A stretch of 57,291 nucleotides of DNA from Bacteroidales bacterium. Lineage in GTDB: Bacteria > Bacteroidota > Bacteroidia > Bacteroidales > F082. The stretch lies in the NCBI GenBank assembly GCA_017530365.1, contig JAFXMK010000028.1, positions 1-57,291 of the forward strand, written 5' to 3'. Below are positions 1-7,715 of the stretch, one piece after another. Below the pieces are notes generated by a model. The model was not told where the DNA came from. It saw only the letters and a list, made by a program, of their open reading frames with translations, and ran no database searches. Positions within the stretch are counted from its first letter, which is position 1; each line of letters starts with the position of its first letter. The position numbers and the translations under genes were made by a program.

Positions 1-2
1 AC

Positions 3-1037
3 TGGGTGAACGATGCTTTCCGTACCTACGATGCTACATTCACTACCCTGACCAACGAGGCTTTCGTCACCGTGCAACATAAGTTTGGCAACTTCACCGT
101 GAAGCCGGGCATCCGTCTCTGCCATGAGCTGGTAGGAGGTGCCTACGTTGACTCCACCCAATACAATTTCTCGAAACCCTTCTTCAGCGTTAGGCCTTCA
201 TTGCATCTGTCCTATAGAACGGAGTCGATGCATAATTTCAATTTGAGCTATACACGTAGAATTGCCGCTCCCGATGCGCATTCGTTGAGCAGCTTCCCCT
301 TATACGATGAGGACGAGTTCAGTACGGGCAATCCCGATTTGGACCGGGTATATACCAATTCTGTTGAAGCAGGCTGGACCAAGTATTTCATGAACTTCGG
401 TTCGGTGGGCTTGTCAGCCTACTACCGTGGCAAGTCGAACGAGGTCAGTGAGATACAATTGTCCGTCTATCATCCTTTATACGGTCGTGTGGTGCCTTAT
501 ACCTATCCTGTCAACGTGGGCAAGAGCCATCAGTTGGGCTTCTCCTATAACATGATGTACCGCCCTAGTGGTTTCTTCAACCTGCGTTTCTATGCCAACC
601 TCTATAATTCACATATCGAGACGGTGTTTAATGAAATACCGGTTACACAAGATTCTTGGTCGTATGGTTTCAGCATGAACATGTGGGCCAAGCTGTGGAA
701 CAAACTTGAGGTGACAGCTTCGGGCTATTACAGTTCGCCCACGCAGTCGCTCTTCAGTAATTGGCATGCCCGTTATGGCATCAATGCAGGCTTGAAAGCT
801 GATTTCTTCGACCGTAAGATGTCGGTCTTTGTCAACGCCAACGATATTTTCAATACCAACCGATGGGGCGAGAGCAACTACAGCCCATACGTGGAATCCA
901 TTTCCAGCTCCAAATACAACAGCCGTAGCGTCTCAGTCGGTGTGACCTTCCGCTTCGGTAAGATGGAACTCGAACAGATGGCCAAACAAGGTGCCGATGA
1001 CTCGCAAGGTGCTCCGCAAGGCATGGGCGGGATGTAA
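3..1037 (+). CDS. Outer-membrane beta-barrel receptor, C-terminal part (partial)
   Basis: The reading frame is open from the left edge, so this is the C-terminal end of a longer gene. The GTG at 6 is only an internal codon. About 344 residues are visible, made of alternating hydrophobic/aromatic strands (for example NLSYTRRIAAPDAHSL, GSVGLSAYYRGKSNEV) and ending in a strand VSVGVTFRFGKME. This is the pattern of the transmembrane barrel of TonB-dependent or related receptors of the outer membrane barrel family. After the last strand comes a short tail rich in Gln, Gly and Met (positions about 965-1034), a common appendage in Bacteroidales receptors. The ligand cannot be told without the plug domain, which lies outside the window. 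Confidence 0.8.
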   Translation, partial: WVNDAFRTYDATFTTLTNEAFVTVQHKFGNFTVKPGIRLCHELVGGAYVDSTQYNFSKPFFSVRPSLHLSYRTESMHNFNLSYTRRIAAPDAHSLSSFPLYDEDEFSTGNPDLDRVYTNSVEAGWTKYFMNFGSVGLSAYYRGKSNEVSEIQLSVYHPLYGRVVPYTYPVNVGKSHQLGFSYNMMYRPSGFFNLRFYANLYNSHIETVFNEIPVTQDSWSYGFSMNMWAKLWNKLEVTASGYYSSPTQSLFSNWHARYGINAGLKADFFDRKMSVFVNANDIFNTNRWGESNYSPYVESISSSKYNSRSVSVGVTFRFGKMELEQMAKQGADDSQGAPQGMGGM

Positions 1038-1050
1038 TCGGTTTTTTTAA

Positions 1051-1058
1051 TATCTTTG
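1051..1058 (+). promoter_or_regulatory. Bacteroidota -7 promoter box (TATCTTTG)
   Basis: The sequence TATCTTTG matches the TAnnTTTG consensus and lies 6 nt before the ATG at 1064. No clear TTTG was seen at the expected -33 position, so this is a half-match. Confidence 0.4.
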
Positions 1059-1063
1059 CCCCT

Positions 1064-2791
1064 ATGAAACTGCGATGTTTTATAGGGGCATTTTTGTTTT
1101 TGGCGTTGGCAGCTTGCCATCATCCAGTAGAGACGCGCCATGGCACGTCTCTACCATCGGAATTGTCAGCCATCGACACTTTGATGCAAACCCGTCCTGA
1201 CAGCGCCTTGACCTTGCTGTTGTCCTGTAGAGACGATGTGCACACCGTCTCTACGGCGGATAATCATTATTACCAGCTATTGCTCTCCGAGGCGCTGTAT
1301 AAGAATGACTATGCCCAGACCAACCGCGATGAGCTCCTGACGGCCATGGCCTATTTCGATTCCGTGCAAGACCCTTTCCTCTCCGCCCGTTGCCATTATA
1401 TGAACGGCGTGGGCTATTACGAGATGGACAGCGTGGTTCCAGCTTGTGAGGAATACCTGAAGGCCTTGGAGATCATGGAGGAGCATTTCAATGAGGAAGA
1501 GCTGGTGGGCTACAAGGCGAAGTTCATGGCGTTGACCCTCTCACATCTGTGTGGATTATTTGATGATCGGTATTTCGCAGAACAAGTCGTTTATTTCGGG
1601 AAGCGTTCTCTGTCCTATTATCATGGATATAACGCTGAACCATGGCATATTGCATGGGTATTGGAGGTAATTAGTTCAAATTATGACATGATGGAGTATT
1701 TAGATAGCGCATGTTATTATTCTCAATTAGCTGTTGAAGTCTTAAAAGATACTAATTGCGTCATGTATAGGGATATTGAAGCGCATAATGCTCTTCTTTC
1801 CCGGAAAAAAGGAGAAGCTAATGAAGTCGTTATTGACAGACTTTACAAAATACTTAGCCAAGCTGAAAGTAAAAATGAGTATTTGGCCCGCTGTTTTTCT
1901 ATGGGCGGGGTGTATTATTACGAACAATCCTATGATTCGGCATGGAATTATTTAAATAAGGTATTTGAAGAAACAGAAAGGCCAGACTCAAAAAAGCAAG
2001 CCGCAGAGTGGATGGTGGATATTTGTAAAGCCCAAAGTAGAGATGATGAAATCATAGAATTTGCAAGTTTTCTAATCCCTTTTGCCACTCAAGAGGAAAA
2101 CCAGAGTGAAATTAAATCTGAATTGACAGAGTTATATAAAGATTATAGCCAAAAATGCTTGGAAAGGCAACACCATAAACAGATAAGCCGTACTATGAAA
2201 TGGGTGTTGTTTGTTTTCGTGAGTGTTTTTCTGTTATTGTTATTAACAACGCTTCTTTTGCATAAAACTAAGAAAAAGGAGCACGACCTCAAGAACCGGA
2301 TTGAAAAAGAAAGGATGGGTCATGAGATAAAGCAGAAGGCTCTTTCTGGGCGTTTGAAAAAGAGCAATGAGGCACTTCGTGAAACCTTGAAACGGATTGA
2401 GGAACGGGAAACCCCAAGCGAACTTATGGCATGTGGTGAAGTCAACCCATCTCTAAAAAGCTTTGAAGCTTTCAAGCAAACTGCAATTTGTCAAGAAGTA
2501 TATAATAGGGTTGAACAACTGCATAATAACAAAAGAAGGGTGCTCAAAACGGATATGGATGTTGCCGATTATAAAGATTTTGCTTTATCAGCAAAAGAAC
2601 TGATTTTGCTATCGAAAACAGTTGAAGAGCATTTCCCTAATTTGTATTCCACGTTAAAAGTATCGTTTCCTTTCTTGAGTTTTAAGGATTGGAGGTTTTG
2701 TCTCCTATATCTTTTACAATTGGATAAATTAAGTATTTGTGTGTTGCTTCAAGAAAATTATCAAACCTGCAGACGTTATACCTTGAAATAG
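1064..2791 (+). CDS. TPR-containing signalling lipoprotein with one membrane helix, truncated C-terminus
   Basis: The protein has 575 residues. It starts with a lipoprotein signal (lipobox LAAC, Cys18), followed by helical TPR-like repeats to about residue 370, a single membrane helix (about 380-400, rich in Leu/Val/Phe), a charged coiled-coil (about 405-450) and a C-terminal helical segment DWRFCLLYLLQLDKLSICVL that resembles the start of the DNA-binding helix-turn-helix of Bacteroidales TPR regulators. The chain stops right after that segment, so the DNA-binding end looks cut short. Base composition changes sharply near 1545, from GC-rich upstream to AT-rich downstream. Two 28-bp palindromes lie in frame at 1127 and 1227. 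The ATG sits 6 nt after a TATCTTTG box, so the mRNA may be nearly leaderless. A sensor-regulator role is inferred from the architecture. Confidence 0.7.
   Translation: MKLRCFIGAFLFLALAACHHPVETRHGTSLPSELSAIDTLMQTRPDSALTLLLSCRDDVHTVSTADNHYYQLLLSEALYKNDYAQTNRDELLTAMAYFDSVQDPFLSARCHYMNGVGYYEMDSVVPACEEYLKALEIMEEHFNEEELVGYKAKFMALTLSHLCGLFDDRYFAEQVVYFGKRSLSYYHGYNAEPWHIAWVLEVISSNYDMMEYLDSACYYSQLAVEVLKDTNCVMYRDIEAHNALLSRKKGEANEVVIDRLYKILSQAESKNEYLARCFSMGGVYYYEQSYDSAWNYLNKVFEETERPDSKKQAAEWMVDICKAQSRDDEIIEFASFLIPFATQEENQSEIKSELTELYKDYSQKCLERQHHKQISRTMKWVLFVFVSVFLLLLLTTLLLHKTKKKEHDLKNRIEKERMGHEIKQKALSGRLKKSNEALRETLKRIEERETPSELMACGEVNPSLKSFEAFKQTAICQEVYNRVEQLHNNKRRVLKTDMDVADYKDFALSAKELILLSKTVEEHFPNLYSTLKVSFPFLSFKDWRFCLLYLLQLDKLSICVLLQENYQTCRRYTLK
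1127..1154. repeat. 28-bp palindrome, copy 1 (GTAGAGACG...CGTCTCTAC)
   Basis: This is a near-perfect inverted repeat with 9-base arms GTAGAGACG and CGTCTCTAC and a 10-base self-complementary centre. It lies inside the lipoprotein gene just after the signal-peptide codons and is read in frame. The same arms and total length recur at 1227 and 24208. Confidence 0.85.
1227..1254. repeat. 28-bp palindrome, copy 2
   Basis: It has the same arms as copy 1 with a different centre (ATGTGCACAC) and lies exactly 100 bp downstream, again in frame within the TPR lipoprotein gene. Different centres with identical arms suggest a mobile or compensating palindromic element rather than a duplication. Confidence 0.85.
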
Positions 2792-2904
2792 GAGCAATCT
2801 TTCAATTGCAAGCGGGGCCTACCTATATTTCTTTTGGAGCAGGTTTATGGAATTTAAGCAATGATTTTCAAATCGTTGCATGTTATTCTGTAAAAATTGT
2901 ATAA
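2728..2904 (+). pseudogene. Out-of-frame tail after the TPR gene (possible gene remnant)
   Basis: The frame one base off from the TPR gene is open from 2728 to a TAA at 2902-2904 with no start codon. It reads LQTLYLEIGAIFQLQAG, then PTYISFGAGLWNLSNDFQ and VACYSVKIV. The ending alternates like a terminal beta strand of an outer-membrane protein. It may be a fragment of another gene joined to the TPR gene by deletion, or chance. Confidence is low because there is no start and no family match I can name. Confidence 0.3.
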
Positions 2905-2968
2905 GAGTATTTTGATCTTTTCGCATTAAACCGTCATATTTTTGTGATAAGTTTTCAAAATACATGAT

Positions 2969-3346
2969 ATGCGACCAACAATTATTCAACGGTTTTTTTT
3001 ATTGCTTGGATTTTTATTGCCAGCAATGATTTGTGATGCTTATGTCATCAAAACTATAGATGGTAATAGCCGCATTCTAATTAAAGAATCGCATGTGCAA
3101 GGCGTGCCTAAAGGTTTTACAATCAGCGCTACCATCGACTCCCACACCCTTGTGGCGTCATTCTCTCAGAACATCGGTCAGGTCCAAATTGAGGTTTCAA
3201 CTATCAACGGGGTGGATATCGAGACCTCTGTCTCTGAAACGCCTAACGGCGTAAGTATCTACATCCCTTATACAGGGAGTTACATTGTCACCTTTACCCT
3301 TCCCAACGGGGATGAGTATTACGGCGAATTCGAGGTAACAGATTAA
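2969..3346 (+). CDS. DUF3244-type secreted protein
   Basis: This 125-residue protein has an N-terminal signal peptide (hydrophobic stretch FFLLLGFLLPAMICDA) and one small beta-sandwich-like domain. The segment ending YTGSYIVTFTLPNGDEYYGEFEV resembles DUF3244 proteins of Bacteroides, which are small secreted proteins of unknown role. It starts 64 nt after the out-of-frame tail of the previous gene and is followed by two broken genes. The AT-rich codon use matches the region from 1.5 to 4.9 kb. Function is unknown. Export to the periplasm or beyond is inferred from the signal peptide. Confidence 0.65.
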   Translation: MRPTIIQRFFLLLGFLLPAMICDAYVIKTIDGNSRILIKESHVQGVPKGFTISATIDSHTLVASFSQNIGQVQIEVSTINGVDIETSVSETPNGVSIYIPYTGSYIVTFTLPNGDEYYGEFEVTD

Positions 3347-3382
3347 TTTTAGATATTATCGTTTCATTAAAACAGTGATCTC

Positions 3383-4016
3383 ATGAAAAAGCATTTATTC
3401 ATCTTATTCTTAGGTATTTTTTCTCTTTTCGTCTTTACTGACGCAAAAGCTCAGATCAAATTACACAATGACGGACATGTGAGCTTGGGTGATTTAAGCT
3501 ATAATTTCTGCAGCAAATAATAGTGCTCAAAAACACTGGATTGTGCAGAATAAATATTGTAGTGGTGATTGCTGGGGTACACACATGTTTTATGTTCAAG
3601 GGAATGGACATGTCTATACTACTGGGGTTTATTCCATCTCCGCATCCTGTTGCGAATCACTTTCAAGCAAAGAGGGTGTTAATGGAGAACAGGCCTTGAC
3701 CGTCATAAAAGGTCTTCGTGGCTATTATTATGATGATAGTTCGATTTTGACTGCTGAAGAAATCCAAGATTGTGAATATATTGATAAGGATGCTGTGGAG
3801 GGAATGATTGCGGATCTCGGGAAAAAGAATATTAGCCTTTCGGCTGAAGATATGGTAGATGTGTTCCCAGATGCGGTCCGAACCGATTCACAAAACCGTC
3901 TATGTATCAATTACCAATCGGTGATAACGATGCTTGTTGAAGCTGTGAAGCAACAACAAATTGAAATAGAAGAACTTAAGATGTTGCTGAAAGATAGCGG
4001 TCTGGTAAAACCCTAA
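3383..4016 (+). pseudogene. Secreted protein with tail-fibre-type (S74-like) C-terminal chaperone domain, frameshifted
   Basis: The ATG at 3383 opens a signal-peptide protein (MKKHLFILFLGIFSLFVF, then TDAKAQIKLHNDGHVSLGDLSY) that hits TAA at 3518. One base off, the frame continues ISAANNSAQKHWIVQNKYC and runs to 4016. The total length of 634 nt is 3x211+1, so a single extra base near 3501-3507 would explain the break. The distal part holds EALTVIKGLRGYYYD-like and DVFPDAVRTD...INYQSVITMLVEAVKQQQIEIEELK motifs, typical of intramolecular chaperone domains of tail-fibre/S74 type that end in a coiled coil. A GTG at 3543 could start a 157-residue fragment, but that would lack the signal peptide. 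It is either a true pseudogene or an assembly indel. Confidence 0.65.
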
Positions 4017-4031
4017 AAAACACTTACGGTT

Positions 4032-4413
4032 ATGAGAAAAATTGCTTATATTTGCTATTTGTTAATGGTCATTCGCATGGACATTGTGGCTCAAATTAAC
4101 GGAGATTACAGCTGGAAATCACAACCTTTTTTCTACGATGATTTTTCTGGAACGAGGCGAGGTTGGGGAAGTAATTTTATTGAAACACAGCAAGGTAATT
4201 TTAATTTCACCCCACATTGGCGATGCTATTATGAACAATGGGATTCAGGAGTTACTTTAGACAATAATCAACATCATATTTTCCAGAGGAGTCAATGTCA
4301 ATTCAAATGTTCGATCAACCATGCGGGCTTCGGAAAGCATTGTCTTTAATGCGGGTTTTGAAGCCCAAGTTGGTGCAGAACTAACATTTATGGTACATGG
4401 ATGTCCCGAATAA
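4032..4413 (+). pseudogene. Secreted protein with frame break (N-terminal and C-terminal pieces)
   Basis: The ATG at 4032 starts a signal peptide followed by SWKSQPFFYDDFSGT and YYEQWDSGVTLDNNQHH, a start that recalls concanavalin-like secreted hydrolases, although no catalytic residues are visible. This frame stops at 4349. From about 4264 the frame one base further on reads STMRASESIVFNAGFEAQVG and ends at TAA 4411-4413. The phrase IVFNAGFEAQ.GAE is a familiar ending of short Bacteroidales surface proteins. The span is 3x127+1, so one inserted base or a small deletion joins the two parts. It is the second broken gene in a row. Confidence 0.5.
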
Positions 4414-4444
4414 TGAAATTATAAATGAAATAAAATAAACAAAA

Positions 4445-5227
4445 ATGAAAAGATTATTATTTATTGTGGTTTTATGGTCCTTGTTTCTGCCAGTTTCTGC
4501 TCAACAAGGCGCGATCGTTTATCATGATCCTATAACACTTAATGGAATCAATTTTGAAAGGCCGCTCGATTTCGATTTGGATAGCGTTACTGATTTGTGT
4601 GTAACATTGAATAATTTTAATAACGAATATTCATTAGCATTTGCTATAACCAACCACTTCTATGATTACAATCTCGGCTATCATACCTCTACCTCCTGGT
4701 TTGTAAAGCCTCTTCATATTGGTGATACTATTTCAGAAGTTGATGGTTTTAATGGCTGGGAATATAATGAATTCTTTGACGACGAAGTGTATTCTGTGGA
4801 TTCGCTTTATTTAGGATTTCGACATCAAAACGAGAACGGCTATTATTATGGTTGGATTCGCTATTCCTATAGAGTTAGCGTGAACAATCCTTCTAATTGT
4901 AGAGTCGTGTTTGACTATGTTTACTGTACCATACCGGATTATCCATTGCGTGTCGGACAAACCAGTTTCAATTGGGACCTGGCTGAACAGGAATCATCAG
5001 CAGATCCTGTCATCCAACCCAACCCCACTTCCGGCGTATTCACTCTTTCCTGCGAGAATCTTTGTCAAATTGACATCTATAATGCCATGGGACAGCATAT
5101 TGTTACTCGACGAGCAAGTGAAGACAGCATTGCCCTTGACCTCGGCAACCAGCCGTCAGGCGTATATTTTGTCAGCATCATCGCCCAAGAAGGCAAACGA
5201 TGCGTGAAAAAGGTGGTCAAACAATAA
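4445..5227 (+). CDS. Secreted protein with T9SS C-terminal sorting domain
   Basis: The protein has 260 residues: a signal peptide (LLFIVVLWSLFLPVSAQ), a central beta-rich domain of unknown family (about 20-175) and a C-terminal type A T9SS sorting domain (about 190-260). That domain has the hallmark order NPTSGVF, DIYNAMGQ, LDLGNQPSGVYFVSI and a basic end KKVVKQ. It is therefore probably moved through the outer membrane by the type IX system and anchored or released after cleavage. The middle domain contains YYGWIRYSYRV, seen in other Bacteroidales T9SS cargo, but I cannot assign an activity. A 41-nt gap separates it from the next lipoprotein. Confidence 0.8.
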   Translation: MKRLLFIVVLWSLFLPVSAQQGAIVYHDPITLNGINFERPLDFDLDSVTDLCVTLNNFNNEYSLAFAITNHFYDYNLGYHTSTSWFVKPLHIGDTISEVDGFNGWEYNEFFDDEVYSVDSLYLGFRHQNENGYYYGWIRYSYRVSVNNPSNCRVVFDYVYCTIPDYPLRVGQTSFNWDLAEQESSADPVIQPNPTSGVFTLSCENLCQIDIYNAMGQHIVTRRASEDSIALDLGNQPSGVYFVSIIAQEGKRCVKKVVKQ

Positions 5228-5267
5228 CAAATAGAGGAGTTATTAACCTATTCAAAAATATATAATT

Positions 5268-6506
5268 ATGAAAAAGAACAAATTAACTTTCAGTCTTGTA
5301 CTGATCGGATTGCTGGCAGTCACCTCCTGTACAAAGGAAAACAGCGGCGGTGTTTACTCCTTCTCAGGCAAGGTGCAGAAAGGTCCTTTTGTGACCGGTA
5401 CCACCATCACCGTTAACGAGCTCAACGAAAGCCTTGGCCAGACGGGCAAGTCGTTTACCACCTCCATCACTTCTGACGATGGTAGTTTCGGTCTTGGCAA
5501 TCTTGAGATGGAATCGAAATTGGCCCTACTCACCGCCAATGGCTTCTACTTCAACGAAGTGCTTGGTCAACTCTCAACGTCACAACTCACCCTGCAAGCC
5601 CTTGCTGACTTGAGTGACAACGAGACAGTCAACATCAACGTGCTTACCCATATCACTAAAGCCCGTATCGAGACCCTCGTTAGAGAGGGGAAGGGCTTTT
5701 CTGAGGCCAAACAACAGGCCGAAGGTGAGTTCCAAGACTTTCTCGGCGTGACCGAACATTTCAACCAAGGCTTCGAACAAATGTCCATCACCTCACAAGG
5801 TGACTTCAACGCCATGTTGCTCGCCTTCTCCGTCATCCTTCAAAGACCTTCCAACGACTTGATGGTGATTCCCACGCTTCCGGCTGAGCTGACCTGGCTC
5901 ATGACCAACCTCTCCACCGATTTCGCCGCCGATGGCACCATCGACAATGAAGCCTTGGTCGATACGCTGCTCTACAACATCTCAAGGCAAGACCAAGCGT
6001 ATATCAGACGTCATATCGAAGACTATTATTCGGGGCTTAACCTCGATGTGGAAATCCCCGATTTCGAGTCCTATATCGCACTGTTCCAAGCCGCTCACAT
6101 GGAATTGACAACAGAATTTGTCTATCCAAACGAAGCCACTCCCGCTCCAGAATTGGGTCCTGGCGGCGAAGTGTCCAACATCCTTGTGAAAAACCTGACA
6201 CAGTTCGACGGTACGCATGCCTATGTTGTAGCTGCCATCATCCCTATAGGGAAGAATCTTAAGATAAAAGTCACAGGCGATGTTCACCTCGATACAAGCC
6301 TCAATAATGGCTGGGTCGTTACCGATTACAATAATGGTTTCACCATTGAAGCCCAACGCCAAAACGAACTCGTATCGATGCTGGTTTACCTCGGTGGTCC
6401 TTTCTTCAAAGACGGCTCTGCCACCATAGAGTACTTTGAAGATTCTGACACCCCAACCTTTACAAAACAGATTACTTGGACGGGCGGTTGGATGGAATCT
6501 TTCTAA
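5268..6506 (+). CDS. Lipoprotein of unknown function
   Basis: This 412-residue protein has a clear lipobox (LAVTSC, Cys21). It begins with a beta-rich segment (FSGKVQKGPFVTGTTITV) like carboxypeptidase-regulatory or invasin-type beta-sandwiches, then a helical middle (about 95-280), then a C-terminal beta domain (about 300-410). It is probably displayed at the cell surface or periplasmic face. Codon use is GC-richer than the preceding genes, like the core genes downstream. I do not recognise a catalytic motif. It is followed by an intergenic hairpin and the promoter of the fatty-acid cassette, so it is probably the last gene of its transcript. Confidence 0.65.
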   Translation: MKKNKLTFSLVLIGLLAVTSCTKENSGGVYSFSGKVQKGPFVTGTTITVNELNESLGQTGKSFTTSITSDDGSFGLGNLEMESKLALLTANGFYFNEVLGQLSTSQLTLQALADLSDNETVNINVLTHITKARIETLVREGKGFSEAKQQAEGEFQDFLGVTEHFNQGFEQMSITSQGDFNAMLLAFSVILQRPSNDLMVIPTLPAELTWLMTNLSTDFAADGTIDNEALVDTLLYNISRQDQAYIRRHIEDYYSGLNLDVEIPDFESYIALFQAAHMELTTEFVYPNEATPAPELGPGGEVSNILVKNLTQFDGTHAYVVAAIIPIGKNLKIKVTGDVHLDTSLNNGWVVTDYNNGFTIEAQRQNELVSMLVYLGGPFFKDGSATIEYFEDSDTPTFTKQITWTGGWMESF

Positions 6507-6518
6507 AAAAAGCTCGTT

Positions 6519-6598
6519 ATTTTCGTCCCTAAAATCCTTCCTTTTTTCCCAAATACCCCGATTTTCGTCCCTAAAATCGGGGTATTTCGTCCCAAAAC
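6519..6598. repeat. TTTCGTCCC repeats with a 15-bp perfect hairpin
   Basis: The 18-mer ATTTTCGTCCCTAAAATC occurs at 6519-6536 and 6561-6578, and a third partial copy (TTTCGTCCCAAAAC) lies at about 6585-6598. The second copy forms the loop and inner stem of a perfect hairpin, arm AAATACCCCGATTTT (6551-6565) pairing with 6573-6587 across a 7-base loop. No T run follows, so it is not a standard intrinsic terminator. It may be a REP-like element or transcript end processor. Confidence 0.7.
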
Positions 6599-6642
6599 GG
6601 GCTTTTTCGCCACATTTTTGTCGCAGCGACCACCTTTTTCTT

Positions 6643-6670
6643 TTTGTATGCTCCGACCGATATACTTTTG
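6643..6670 (+). promoter_or_regulatory. Promoter for the fatty-acid cassette
   Basis: TACTTTTG (6663-6670) is a full match to TAnnTTTG. A TTTG at 6643-6646 could act as the -33 element although the 16-base gap is shorter than the usual 19-21. Transcription would begin a few bases downstream, giving a short leader before the fabH ATG at 6697. Confidence 0.5.
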
Positions 6671-6696
6671 CAGCGAATTTTTTATTGAACTACAAA

Positions 6697-7647
6697 ATGA
6701 AAGTTATCGGAACAGGAAGCGCATTACCCTCTTTGACGGTGAGCAACGACGATCTCGCCACCTTCTTGGATACCAGCGATGCGTGGATTTCAACCCGTAC
6801 GGGCATTAAGACCCGTCACCTTTTATCGAACGAAACTCTCTACGACCTGGCAGTGGAAGCCGCCAACAAAGCCATCAGCGCCTCAGGCTTGACTCCCGAC
6901 CAGATCGATTTCCTTTTGGTCTCCAATGTGGCCAACGAACATATCACACCCGGTTTGAGTTGTATCATCCAAAAACGCATCGGTGTCACTTGCCCTGGCC
7001 TCGACATCAACGTGGCCTGCGCTGGTTTCGTCAACGCCTTGATGCTGGCTGATGACATGATGAAAGCTGGTCGTGCGAAATACGTGCTGATTGTGTGTGC
7101 CGAAGAACCTACCAAATACTGCAACTGGAAAGAACGCGATACCAGCATCCTCTTCGGTGACGGTGCCGGTGCGGTAGTGCTGGGTCCCGGCAACGCTTTC
7201 AAAGACGTACATCTTACCATGATCTCCGACCGCGACGTGCTTTATTATGAGCGTCACATGGAAAAGACCCCCTTTGAACAAAAACAGGTCGAAGGCCAAC
7301 CCTTGATGATGAAAGGCAAGGACTTGTTCCGTACCGCCGTTTCCGAGTCGGCCAAGGACATTCAAAGGGTGTTGAACGACGAGAAGGTTGACGCCAATGA
7401 GGTGGACTACTATCTGTTGCACCAAGCCAACAAGCGCATCATCGACGGCATCCGCGGCATCTTGGGACAACCCGAGGACAAATTCCCGACCAATATTGAG
7501 AAATATGGCAATACTTCCTCCGCTAGTATCCCGATCCTGCTGGATGAGATGCTTGCTGAAAACAAGATCAAGAAAGGCGATAAGATTGTGATGAGTGCTT
7601 TCGGCGCTGGATTCGTCTCCGCCGCTTGCCTCTGGGAATGGGAATAA
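6697..7647 (+). CDS. fabH: 3-oxoacyl-ACP synthase III (KAS III)
   Basis: The 316-residue protein has the usual FabH length. It carries the catalytic triad in order: Cys108 in NVACAGFVNA, His in YYLLHQANKRIIDGI and Asn in EKYGNTSSASIPILLDE. FabH condenses an acyl-CoA primer with malonyl-ACP to start fatty-acid or related chains in the cytoplasm. The start at 6697 was chosen because homologous sequence begins at MKVIGTGSALPS. The frame is open further upstream only by overlapping the preceding lipoprotein. It is the first gene of a five-gene cassette with fabF, fabZ, acpP and fabG. A different primer specificity from the housekeeping enzyme is possible but cannot be read from the sequence. Confidence 0.93.
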   Translation: MKVIGTGSALPSLTVSNDDLATFLDTSDAWISTRTGIKTRHLLSNETLYDLAVEAANKAISASGLTPDQIDFLLVSNVANEHITPGLSCIIQKRIGVTCPGLDINVACAGFVNALMLADDMMKAGRAKYVLIVCAEEPTKYCNWKERDTSILFGDGAGAVVLGPGNAFKDVHLTMISDRDVLYYERHMEKTPFEQKQVEGQPLMMKGKDLFRTAVSESAKDIQRVLNDEKVDANEVDYYLLHQANKRIIDGIRGILGQPEDKFPTNIEKYGNTSSASIPILLDEMLAENKIKKGDKIVMSAFGAGFVSAACLWEWE

Positions 7648-7715
7648 ATTAGTTAGGAGTTGGGAGTTAGGAGTTAGGAGTAAATACCCCGTAGGGGTTA
7701 AAGCTTGGTAGATTT
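7648..7715. repeat. Simple-sequence linker (TTAGGAGT type) plus ACCCCGTAGGGGTT element
   Basis: Between fabH and fabF the sequence is built of repeated GTTAGGAGT/GTTGGGAGT units followed by AAATACCCCGTAGGGGTT. The same element occurs in inverted orientation at 15421-15475. The ACCCC-GTA-GGGGT core is itself palindromic. Confidence 0.85.

Noticed and set aside
878-1141. Open frame on the minus strand overlapping the receptor and lipoprotein genes
   Set aside because: It lies opposite two well-supported genes and shows no homology signature or coding-like composition of its own.
6436-6696. Upstream extension of the fabH frame to an ATG at 6436
   Set aside because: It would overlap the end of the preceding lipoprotein gene and place a promoter box inside the gene. 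The conserved FabH start is at 6697.
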